This document shows positions 5,624 to 9,925 of a DNA stretch of 9,925 bases, piece after piece (the stretch's first letter is position 1; every line of letters begins with the position of its first letter). The notes under the pieces were generated by a model. It was not told the DNA's origin, searched no databases, and worked only from the letters and a program-made list of their open reading frames with translations. The position numbers and the translations under genes are program-made. Source of the DNA: Candidatus Woesearchaeota archaeon (GTDB taxonomy: Archaea > Nanobdellota > Nanobdellia > Woesearchaeales > GW2011-AR9); assembly GCA_018303045.1 (NCBI GenBank), contig JAGVYX010000023.1, forward strand, positions 1 through 9,925. The letters run 5' to 3'.

Positions 5624-5644
5624 ATAGCTTAGACTTTATTTATA

Positions 5645-5670
5645 CTTTAAAAAAGTTAGGTTTTTATAAT
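5645..5670. promoter_or_regulatory. Divergent promoters of signal peptidase and methyltransferase
   Basis: On the minus strand CTTTTTTAAAG (5645-5655) lies about 27 bp before the signal peptidase ATG. On the plus strand TTTTTATAAT (5661-5670) lies about 28 bp before the methyltransferase ATG. Neither gene has a Shine-Dalgarno site, so both mRNAs should be leaderless. The two TATA boxes are only a few bases apart, so the two initiation complexes may compete. Confidence 0.5.
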
Positions 5671-5693
5671 GCGCTTCCCTTCTGAAACAATTA

Positions 5694-6527
5694 ATGAATA
5701 ATCCAGATTCTTTGTTAAATCAATTGGTGAGCGATATAAAAAAAAAGAAGGAATTAACTACTTTAAAAGATGCTTTTGTATTAGAAAGATTGCGCCTTCT
5801 TTTAACTAAAAACTTTAAATTAAATAAGAAATTAGGGCAACTGAATCCTAAATCCGCGGATTATAAGAAGACTGTGAAGCTAATTCGAGATGATTTGCGA
5901 AAATCTTACGGGCTATTTAGAATTGCTGCAGTTGATTCATTAATGTCTTTAGTAGATAAATTATCTAATCCTCCGCAGCAGGAAATTATTGAAAAAATCT
6001 TAAAACAGCATTCTTCTACTAAAGAGCGGCAGCCTTACTATAGTTTATTATACCCCCAATTATTTGCCATTACTGGGAACCCCGGGACTATTCTTGATTT
6101 AGGCTGCGGCCTTAACCCTTTTTCCATTCCGTTCATGAAGCTTAAGCAGCTTATTTATTATGCTTATGATCTTAGCCGGCCGGAAATTAAGGCCATTAAT
6201 CAGTTTTTTCAAATAATAAACCTGCGCGGCAAAGCTCAGTTGGGCGATTTTACTACAGTTCGAAGTTTACCTTCAGTTGATATTGCTTTTCTCTTTAAAA
6301 TGACCGATCTCTTGGATCAAGGCCGGGGCCACAAAAAAACCGAGGAGATACTAAAACGGCTAACAGCAAAATATGTGGTCATTAGTTTTGCTACGTTGAC
6401 CATGAGCAGCCAGCCCATGAACGCTCCAAGGCGAAGATGGGTTGAATGGTTATGCAATCGGTTAAATTATTCTTTCTCAGTAATTGAAATCCCCACTGAG
6501 ATATTTTATGTGATCCAGAAGAATTAA
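5694..6527 (+). CDS. FmrO/ArmA-like 16S rRNA (guanine-N7) methyltransferase
   Basis: Family members methylate N7 of G1405 in the decoding centre of 16S rRNA and make ribosomes resistant to gentamicin- and kanamycin-type aminoglycosides. The 277-residue protein has the family layout: a helical N-terminal domain (about 1-100), then HSSTKER (106-112), the cofactor-binding motif ILDLGCGLNP (133-142), acidic D159 in AYDLSRPE, FLFKMTDLLDQ (199-209) and VVISFATLTM (228-237), closing with EIFYVIQKN. STKER before LDLGCGLNP is a hallmark of this family. Being in an archaeon, it may do ordinary rRNA modification rather than drug resistance. ATG start, leaderless promoter. Its stop overlaps that of the converging gene by 4 bp. 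Confidence 0.82.
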   Translation: MNNPDSLLNQLVSDIKKKKELTTLKDAFVLERLRLLLTKNFKLNKKLGQLNPKSADYKKTVKLIRDDLRKSYGLFRIAAVDSLMSLVDKLSNPPQQEIIEKILKQHSSTKERQPYYSLLYPQLFAITGNPGTILDLGCGLNPFSIPFMKLKQLIYYAYDLSRPEIKAINQFFQIINLRGKAQLGDFTTVRSLPSVDIAFLFKMTDLLDQGRGHKKTEEILKRLTAKYVVISFATLTMSSQPMNAPRRRWVEWLCNRLNYSFSVIEIPTEIFYVIQKN

Positions 6528-7057
6528 GGATGCCATAACTTATATAACTGCCCGACAATTCCTGAGGGAACATAATCGCGTATGGCTAGCTTTTTGTCGT
6601 TAACTTTGGTAATTAACTCTTCCAGCAAAAGGCCTTGGATTCTTTTTTCCTGGCCAAAGACCATGATTCTCCATCCGCCGTTATTTTTGATTTCTTTATA
6701 TCTTTTAACCGTTATGGGCATGCCGGCAGTTATTTTATAACCGTGATACATTAAGCCGGGTTTTCGCGCGTCAACCATCTGCGGAGGCTCCAGTTTTAGG
6801 TATAAGGCAGTAACGGAGAGAACTCCGGCCGGGGTAGACGTTTCTCGTTCGATAGAACTAATGTATAAACTACAGGGAGCTTTAATCTCCAGCTGTTCAT
6901 TCTGCGGCTTGGTCTTAAATCCGTCTATAATAATGGCTAATGGATCATAGGATTCAGAGTCTTTAGGGCGCTTAAAGAAGCCGGCAAAATTTAGCGATCC
7001 GTCTTCCTGCAGGGCCGGGTTAAATTTTCTATCACGATACCAGATATCATAAACCAT
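6524..7057 (-). CDS. Unrecognised 177-residue soluble protein
   Basis: I do not recognise a family. The protein begins MVYDIWYRDRKFNP and has no signal peptide, membrane segment or cysteine pairs (a single Cys, at position 62). The middle (IKAPCSLYISSIERE, GVLSVTALYLKLEPPQMVD) looks beta-rich, followed by a Gly/Lys-rich part (MPITVKRYKEIKNNGGWRI) and a helical end with ELITKVNDKKLAIRDYVPSG. The gene converges on the methyltransferase and shares the palindrome TTAA, which holds both stop codons (6524-6527). A TATA-like GATTAAATC lies about 26 bp before the ATG. An alternative box, ATTTTATATA, is about 42 bp upstream. Base composition is like its neighbours. Confidence 0.75.
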   Translation of the reverse strand: MVYDIWYRDRKFNPALQEDGSLNFAGFFKRPKDSESYDPLAIIIDGFKTKPQNEQLEIKAPCSLYISSIERETSTPAGVLSVTALYLKLEPPQMVDARKPGLMYHGYKITAGMPITVKRYKEIKNNGGWRIMVFGQEKRIQGLLLEELITKVNDKKLAIRDYVPSGIVGQLYKLWHP

Positions 7058-7081
7058 GAGATCTAAAACTAATTAGATGAT

Positions 7082-7219
7082 TTAATCTATGCCTATATAA
7101 AATCTATAGTTGATCTTTGAAATGGCTTCATCCAATGAATAGCCCTGAGCGAGTCTGACCTGGCCATTATTTTTTGGATAAAGCCCACGGAGATGATACT
7201 TTTTTAAATTATAACCCCT
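7082..7219 (-). pseudogene. Coding-looking 45-codon fragment without a start codon
   Basis: On the minus strand the frame from 7219 to the TAA at 7082-7084 reads RGYNLKKYHLRGLYPKNNGQ, continues VRLAQGYSLDEAISKINYRF and ends YIGID. It looks protein-like (GYSLDEAISKI then an aromatic end) but has no ATG, GTG or suitable TTG near its beginning, and an in-frame TAA sits just upstream. It overlaps the RNase D promoter. It could be the C-terminal remnant of a lost gene, a frame with an unusual start, or chance. Confidence 0.3.
7201..7214 (+). promoter_or_regulatory. TATA box of the RNase D-like gene
   Basis: TTTTTAAATTATAA is centred about 25 bp before the ATG at 7232, with no Shine-Dalgarno site between them, which predicts a leaderless mRNA. 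Confidence 0.55.
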
Positions 7220-7231
7220 TTAAACTTAATA

Positions 7232-8320
7232 ATGACTCAATTTGCTTTTGTTCAAACTGAACCGGAATTGCAGCAAACTGCTGAAGTGTTGCGGCAAAAA
7301 CAAGCGCTGGCCATTGACTTGGAATGCGAGAATAATCTTCATCATTATGGCGCTTACGCCACCTTAGCGCAGATTTCCGATGGCCAGAACAGTTGGATAA
7401 TTGATCTTCTTAAGATCAGGAATATCCAGCCATTGTTAAAGCTGTTTACTGATCCAGAAATTCAAAAAGTTTTTCATGATGTTAATTTTGACTTGAGAAT
7501 AATTCAAAACCAATGGCAGTGCTCGCTTTTCAATGTTTTTGATACCCAGTTGGCCGCTTTGTTTATTGGAGAAGAAAAACTGGGCCTGGGTTCATTGCTG
7601 GGAAAATATTTTAACATCAAAACTGAAAAAAAGTTTCAGCGGATGGATTGGACTAAACGCCCTTTGTCTAAAGACCAATTGTCCTATGCGGCTAAAGATG
7701 CGGCTCACTTGCTGCAATTAAAAGCGGCCCTTGATGATCAGTTAATTAAGCTCGAGAGGCGGTCTTGGGTTATGGAAGAGTGCCGGCATCTGGAAACTTT
7801 GGATTGGAGTTATAAAGAACAAACTTATCTGGATATCTCCGGAGTTAAGTCTTTAGAAGCCCCTCAGCGGGCGGTACTCCATGTCTTGTTTGAGGCTAGG
7901 AAGGAATTAGCCCGTAAGGTTGACAAACCGCCGTTTATGATTTTTTCCAATAAGCAATTATTAGCCTTTTCTAAACAGCCGCCAACCAATTGGGTGTTGG
8001 TCAAAAGAGTTCACCCCATTGTGGCTGAATCAGCAGAATATCTAAAACAACTAACGGCGACAGCTAGCAGAAAACCAGAATATCTGGAGAAAAGCCTTAA
8101 GCAAAAATTAACCGTCCAGCAATATCAGTGGACTAAGGGTTTACTAGAGCTGCGGACTAAAATCGGGAATAAGTTGGGATTAAAAGGCCATTTAATCCTT
8201 AACAATAATCAGGTTGGGGATATTGCGGCCACCCAGTCTTTAGATGGCCTGAGAAATTGGCAGAAAGAATTGATTCATGATATGCCTTTAATCCTGCAGA
8301 TATTGAGAAGAGAACTTTGA
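7232..8320 (+). CDS. rnd: RNase D-like 3'-5' exoribonuclease with HRDC-like region
   Basis: Trims 3' ends of structured RNAs such as tRNA precursors. The DEDDy exonuclease domain covers about residues 1-170: D29 and E31 in AIDLEC, D87 in FHDVNFDL, and Y152/D156 in YAAKDAA, completing the four metal ligands and the tyrosine of the DEDDy class. LGLGSLLGKYF and the following KKFQRMDWTKRPLS are typical RNase D strings. Residues about 208-262 (APQRAVLHVLFEARKELARK ... PPFMIFSNKQLLAFSKQPP) fit an HRDC nucleic-acid-binding domain. A second helical region follows, as in bacterial RNase D. At 362 residues it is close to the bacterial length. RNase D is mainly bacterial, so acquisition from bacteria is a fair inference. 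Confidence 0.9.
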   Translation: MTQFAFVQTEPELQQTAEVLRQKQALAIDLECENNLHHYGAYATLAQISDGQNSWIIDLLKIRNIQPLLKLFTDPEIQKVFHDVNFDLRIIQNQWQCSLFNVFDTQLAALFIGEEKLGLGSLLGKYFNIKTEKKFQRMDWTKRPLSKDQLSYAAKDAAHLLQLKAALDDQLIKLERRSWVMEECRHLETLDWSYKEQTYLDISGVKSLEAPQRAVLHVLFEARKELARKVDKPPFMIFSNKQLLAFSKQPPTNWVLVKRVHPIVAESAEYLKQLTATASRKPEYLEKSLKQKLTVQQYQWTKGLLELRTKIGNKLGLKGHLILNNNQVGDIAATQSLDGLRNWQKELIHDMPLILQILRREL

Positions 8321-8366
8321 ATAATTCATTTTTTTCTTTCAGTGCAAAATCCGTGAGTGTATGCAT
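8199..8366 (-). CDS. Possible 55-residue ORF with an excellent ribosome binding site, antisense to the RNase D end
   Basis: The minus strand reads MHTLTDFALKEKNELFKVLF and ends in ...QYPQPDYC before a stop. GAGGTGAT lies four bases before the ATG and is the best Shine-Dalgarno match in the window. Most of the frame (8199-8320) lies opposite the RNase D coding sequence, which argues that its later part is an antisense shadow. It could be expressed with the histone-like gene upstream. The first 15 codons lie in non-coding DNA. No family recognised. Confidence 0.22.
   Translation of the reverse strand: MHTLTDFALKEKNELFKVLFSISAGLKAYHESILSANFSGHLKTGWPQYPQPDYC
8329..8338 (+). terminator. T-run terminator of the RNase D-like gene
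   Basis: Seven consecutive T residues followed by CTT begin nine bases after the stop codon, with no hairpin, as in archaeal intrinsic terminators. Confidence 0.5.
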
Positions 8367-8434
8367 TACTATCACCTCAAAGAAAGTAGGATCACTTTAA
8401 AGGTTTTATGCGACTAATAATTTTACAAACTTCT

Positions 8435-8611
8435 CTAAACATCCTTGCCCATCACAGTCTTACGGCCATTCTCCTTAGCCCGCTTGACTGCGTCAATAAC
8501 CAACTGCTTGACTTTTTTATCCAAGCAGTCCATGAAATCAGCAGAAATATTGTCTATCCCAAAACCTGACTCGCGCATAATCTCCTTAATTTGGGTCCGA
8601 ACGGTGATCAT
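8435..8611 (-). CDS. Short histone-fold protein (DUF1931-like / minimal archaeal histone)
   Basis: A DNA-binding chromatin protein. The 58 residues begin MITVRTQIKEIMRESGFGID, then a long helix (about 23-48, ISADFMDCLDKKVKQLVIDA followed by VKRAKEN), and end NGRKTVMGKDV. The RKTV-x-x-KD ending is the hallmark second loop of the histone fold (GRKTIKAED in HMfB). The sequence stops there, so the third helix of canonical archaeal histones is missing. Single-unit DUF1931-type or face-to-face histones, which have a shortened third helix, look closest. The ATG lies 26 bp after a TATA-like TTTTAAATAA, predicting a leaderless mRNA. It diverges from the HIT gene. No cysteine other than C29. Confidence 0.8.
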   Translation of the reverse strand: MITVRTQIKEIMRESGFGIDNISADFMDCLDKKVKQLVIDAVKRAKENGRKTVMGKDV

Positions 8612-8631
8612 AACCTGATAACAATCGGGGG

Positions 8632-8682
8632 TTATTTAAAAGTTGCTGAAAATTACTCCGTCTAATCAGAAATTCTTAAAAA
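8632..8682. promoter_or_regulatory. Divergent promoters of the histone-fold and HIT genes
   Basis: On the minus strand TTTTAAATAA (8632-8641) is about 26 bp before the histone ATG. On the plus strand TTCTTAAAAA (8673-8682) is about 27 bp before the HIT ATG. Neither start has a well-placed ribosome binding site. Confidence 0.45.
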
Positions 8683-8704
8683 GACGCACAGTTTCTATCC
8701 CTAG

Positions 8705-9112
8705 ATGGATACTTGCATTTTCTGCAGAATTGTTAATAGAGAAATCCCGAACTACACTGTTTATGAAGATAAGCACGTTCTGGCTTTTTTAGATGTTAAG
8801 CCCCATGCCCAGGGCCATACGATAGTTATACCTAAGAAACACGGGGAATTAATGGAAGATTTTACCGAACTGGAGTACTTAGAATTAATGAAAGCCGTAA
8901 GATTGGTGGCAAAAAAAATAAAGCTTAAATTAAAGCCGGATGGTCTTAATATCGGCTGGAACAATGGATCGGCTGCCGGCCAGGTAGTGCCTCACTTGCA
9001 CATCCATATTATGCCCCGCTGGAATGGCGATGGCGGCGGGAGCCAGCATTCGATTATCAATAATCCGGGCTATTTAAGCGTGGAAGAAGCAGCTAAATTG
9101 TTTAAGTCCTGA
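8705..9112 (+). CDS. HIT-family nucleotide-binding protein
   Basis: HIT proteins hydrolyse purine nucleotide phosphoramidates or dinucleoside polyphosphates. The triad signature is VPHLHIHIMPR (95-105), with H97, H99 and H101; H99 would be the nucleophile. The N-terminus CIFCRIVNREIP (4-15) has the C4/C7 pair which, with later histidines, forms the zinc site of the Hint-like branch. YEDKHVLAFLDVKPHAQGHT (20-39) and VIPKKH (41-46) are also typical. At 135 residues the length is normal for the single-domain bacterial/archaeal type. The true substrate cannot be told from sequence. A leaderless start is likely. The gene is monocistronic; a minisatellite starts ten bases after its stop. Confidence 0.93.
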   Translation: MDTCIFCRIVNREIPNYTVYEDKHVLAFLDVKPHAQGHTIVIPKKHGELMEDFTELEYLELMKAVRLVAKKIKLKLKPDGLNIGWNNGSAAGQVVPHLHIHIMPRWNGDGGGSQHSIINNPGYLSVEEAAKLFKS

Positions 9113-9122
9113 ATAAAACTAA

Positions 9123-9224
9123 GAATTAGGGAGAAGGCTAGGAATTAGGGAGAAGGCTAGGGATTAGGGAGAAGGCTAGGAATTAGGGAGAAGGCTAGGG
9201 ATTAGGGAGAAGGCTAGGAATTAG
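9123..9224. repeat. 19-bp minisatellite, about 5.4 copies
   Basis: The unit GAATTAGGGAGAAGGCTAG is repeated in exact 19-bp tandem from 9123, 9142, 9161, 9180 and 9199, then a 7-base partial copy. Units 3 and 5 begin GGATT instead of GAATT, and there is no other change. The near-identity implies recent expansion. There are no spacers, so it is not a CRISPR array. Confidence 0.95.
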
Positions 9225-9463
9225 TAAGCGCAGTTTTATATTTTAATCTTCAACATACGAACGTTTCTGAAGTTATTCAAAAATATGGCCGGCAAATTTG
9301 CCTTGAAGATACAGATCCGCAGCAGTACAAGCAATTTAGATATTGCTCTTTAATTTTTCTTAAAAATGTGGAAAAGATACCGCTGTTTCAGATTAATAAA
9401 ACTGGCTTAGGCATGATGGCAGCTTGGATAAGCTTGGAGGATATAAATAAAATTAAGAAATAG
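9218..9463 (+). pseudogene. N-terminally truncated gene starting inside the minisatellite
   Basis: From the last repeat to the TAG at 9461-9463 one frame of 81 codons is open. It reads like a protein: NVSEVIQKYGRQICLEDTDP, then QQYKQFRYCSLIFLKNVEKI, and MMAAWISLEDINKIKK at the end. No ATG, GTG or TTG occurs in the first 50 codons, and an in-frame TAG in the repeat array closes it upstream. The likely reading is the C-terminal part of a gene whose 5' end was replaced or destroyed by the repeats. A TATA-like TTTTATATTTTAA near 9231-9243 could still drive transcription. I do not recognise the family. Confidence 0.5.
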
Positions 9464-9474
9464 CTGCAGAAAGC

Positions 9475-9483
9475 TTTTTATAA
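9475..9483 (+). promoter_or_regulatory. TATA box of the tRNA gene
   Basis: TTTTTATAA is centred about 27 bp before the first base of the tRNA (9507), the normal archaeal distance to a transcription start. Confidence 0.6.
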
Positions 9484-9538
9484 CCGCCTCCTTCTTCTGG
9501 GATTATGGCAGCATAGCTTAACCTGGTTATAGCGCCAC

Positions 9539-9551
9539 ACTAATGGGCGAA
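9539..9551 (+). other. tRNA intron 1, 13 nt, between positions 30 and 31
   Basis: The bulge-helix-bulge has a 4-bp central helix CGCC (9533-9536) with GGCG (9546-9549). The bulges are AC|A (9537-9539) and AA|G (9550-9552), with the cut sites exactly where the cloverleaf requires. The outer helix has two pairs (9531-9532 with 9553-9554). The position is not the canonical 37/38. Confidence 0.8.
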
Positions 9552-9558
9552 GCTCATA

Positions 9559-9610
9559 AGAGTTGAGCGAAGAGGTATTTTACCGATGACTAACTCTAAA
9601 TAACTGGGTT
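9559..9610 (+). other. tRNA intron 2, 52 nt, canonical position 37/38
   Basis: The central helix is CTCA (9553-9556, loop and anticodon bases 32-35) with TGGG (9605-9608). The bulges are TA|A (9557-9559) and TT|A (9609-9611), and the outer helix is the mature anticodon stem. Inside the intron, GAGTT (9560-9564) pairs with AACTC (9592-9596) and GGTA (9574-9577) with TACC (9581-9584). The inner helix faces an unpaired 8-base stretch, a relaxed form of the motif. Confidence 0.82.
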
Positions 9611-9626
9611 ACGTGGAGGTTCCGAG

Positions 9627-9645
9627 AGGCCTCTCGGCCCGGGAA
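9627..9645 (+). other. tRNA intron 3, 19 nt, in the T arm at 53/54
   Basis: The central helix is TCCG (9621-9624) with CGGG (9640-9643). The bulges are AG|A (9625-9627) and AA|T (9644-9646). The inner hairpin is GGCC-TCTC-GGCC (9628-9639). Removal restores a perfect T stem and a 7-base T loop; left in place, the T loop would be badly deformed. Confidence 0.82.
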
Positions 9646-9725
9646 TTCAAATCTCGGTGCTGCCATATTTTACGCCAAAAGGCTTAAATCTATACGAAGA
9701 TTAGTGTCTTTGGTTTAAATTAAAA

Positions 9726-9863
9726 ATGGTACATACTAAACGCAAGGAAGACAAATATTCCTGCTCTAGCTGTAACTCTTCTCATGTTGATATCTATGAG
9801 TATGAGAACCATCAGCATATCAGCTGTTTAGACTGCGGCCATGAAGAAGAATATTCTAAATAA
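9726..9863 (+). CDS. 45-residue zinc-ribbon protein
   Basis: The sequence MVHTKRKEDKYSCSSCNSSH continues to HISCLDCGHEEEYSK. C13/C16 and C34/C37 form two CxxC knuckles with 17 residues between the pairs, as in rubredoxin-like zinc ribbons. The first ten residues are basic and the tail acidic. Small lone zinc ribbons are common in archaea and usually bind nucleic acids or partner proteins; no specific role can be given. There is no Shine-Dalgarno site. TTAAAT at 9684-9689 could be a TATA box giving a leader of about 15 bases. The gene follows the tRNA by 60 bp, in the same direction. Confidence 0.75.
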   Translation: MVHTKRKEDKYSCSSCNSSHVDIYEYENHQHISCLDCGHEEEYSK

Positions 9864-9882
9864 AGTTAGCCCTAATTGATCT

Positions 9883-9917
9883 AGTAAACTAAAAACGCGA
9901 TAGCGCAGTAAACTAAA
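9883..9917. repeat. Direct repeat at the window end
   Basis: AGTAAACTAAA occurs at 9883-9893 and 9907-9917, a 24-bp period, with an ACGCGATAGCGC-type segment between. It may be the first units of a tandem array continuing past the window, or a chance pair in AT-rich DNA. Confidence 0.35.
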
Positions 9918-9925
9918 TAAACAGA

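Larger units (their letters stand above)
9507..9665 (+). tRNA. tRNA(CAU) interrupted by three introns (elongator Met or Ile2)
   Basis: Exons are 9507-9538, 9552-9558, 9611-9626 and 9646-9665; joined they make a 75-nt tRNA. Acceptor stem GGCAGCA pairs perfectly with TGCTGCC and the discriminator is A. The D arm carries GG in its loop and A21. The anticodon stem is CCACG/CGTGG with loop CTCATAA, anticodon CAU. The variable loop is AGGTT, and the T arm is CCGAG-TTCAAAT-CTCGG. All canonical positions fit only when all three introns are removed. CCA is not encoded. The G1-C72 pair and the lack of three G-C pairs in the anticodon stem argue against initiator tRNA. Elongator Met and Ile2 (agmatidine-modified CAU) cannot be separated by eye. 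Unspliced, the apparent anticodon AAU would be wrong for an archaeon. Confidence 0.88.

Noticed and set aside
5418..5627. Plus-strand ORF of 69 codons
   Set aside because: Antisense to the signal peptidase gene.
6524..6527. Shared TTAA stop palindrome as a regulatory element
   Set aside because: Two converging TAA stops meeting in TTAA is a common result of compact gene packing.
7533..7721. Second-frame ORF in the RNase D gene
   Set aside because: Overlaps the catalytic domain in another frame with no start signal.
8761..8964. Minus-strand ORF of 67 codons
   Set aside because: Antisense to the HIT gene.
9123..9224. CRISPR array or attachment site
   Set aside because: Contiguous 19-bp units without spacers: a plain minisatellite.
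9535..9616. Reading the tRNA with one intron and anticodon AAU or GGU
   Set aside because: AAU would put an unmodified A at position 34, not used in archaea, with an A-C mismatch in the stem. GGU would give a pyrimidine at 37. The two-intron solution gives a perfect stem and the standard CTCATAA loop.
9507..9665. Reading the tRNA as class II (Leu/Ser) with a long variable arm made by CCGAGAGGCCTCTCGG
   Set aside because: The palindrome is explained better by the T-stem strand plus intron 3. Treating it as a variable arm leaves a 9-base T loop and an incorrect T stem.

Overview
The window looks like a chromosomal segment of an AT-rich archaeon, most likely a member of the DPANN group (a Woesearchaeota, Pacearchaeota or Nanoarchaeota type). 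The evidence is a one-piece primase joining a PriS catalytic core to a PriL-type iron-sulphur domain, transcription factor S, a short histone-fold protein, a Sec11-type signal peptidase, archaeal TATA boxes about 25-29 bp before many start codons, and a tRNA interrupted by three bulge-helix-bulge introns. The exact lineage is inference.

Layout. The first 105 bp carry what looks like the right end of an IS200/IS605-type element (hairpin and conserved tail), probably following a tnpB gene outside the window. Then come the fused primase (276-1619), a decayed small secreted or membrane ORF cut by a miniature transposon (1692-1874), an FHA-domain protein (1922-2290), a CxxC-x17-CxxC zinc protein (2428-2616) and a 520-bp gap with hairpins and a possible 28-residue ORF. 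A minus-strand operon (4302 down to 3138) starts with transcription factor S and continues with three unrecognised proteins of 168, 20 and 93 residues. Upstream of it lie two nested miniature transposons, each with target-site duplications (4340-4903). Signal peptidase I (minus) and an FmrO/ArmA-like 16S rRNA methyltransferase (plus) diverge from a shared promoter region. A hypothetical protein (minus) converges on the methyltransferase. Next are an RNase D-like exonuclease with an HRDC-like region, a 58-residue histone-fold protein (minus) and a HIT-family protein. The last 800 bp hold a 19-bp minisatellite, an N-terminally truncated ORF, the intron-rich tRNA(CAU) and a 45-residue zinc-ribbon protein.

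The genes are mostly single-gene information-processing units: replication priming, transcript cleavage, rRNA modification, RNA 3' trimming, tRNA and chromatin. No phage, plasmid or defence operon is visible. The most striking object is the tRNA at 9507-9665. Removing introns of 13, 52 and 19 nt gives a complete cloverleaf with anticodon CAU, each splice junction sits in a bulge-helix-bulge with a complete 4-bp central helix, and one internal exon is only 7 nt. The overlap of the first two structures implies an ordered splicing pathway.
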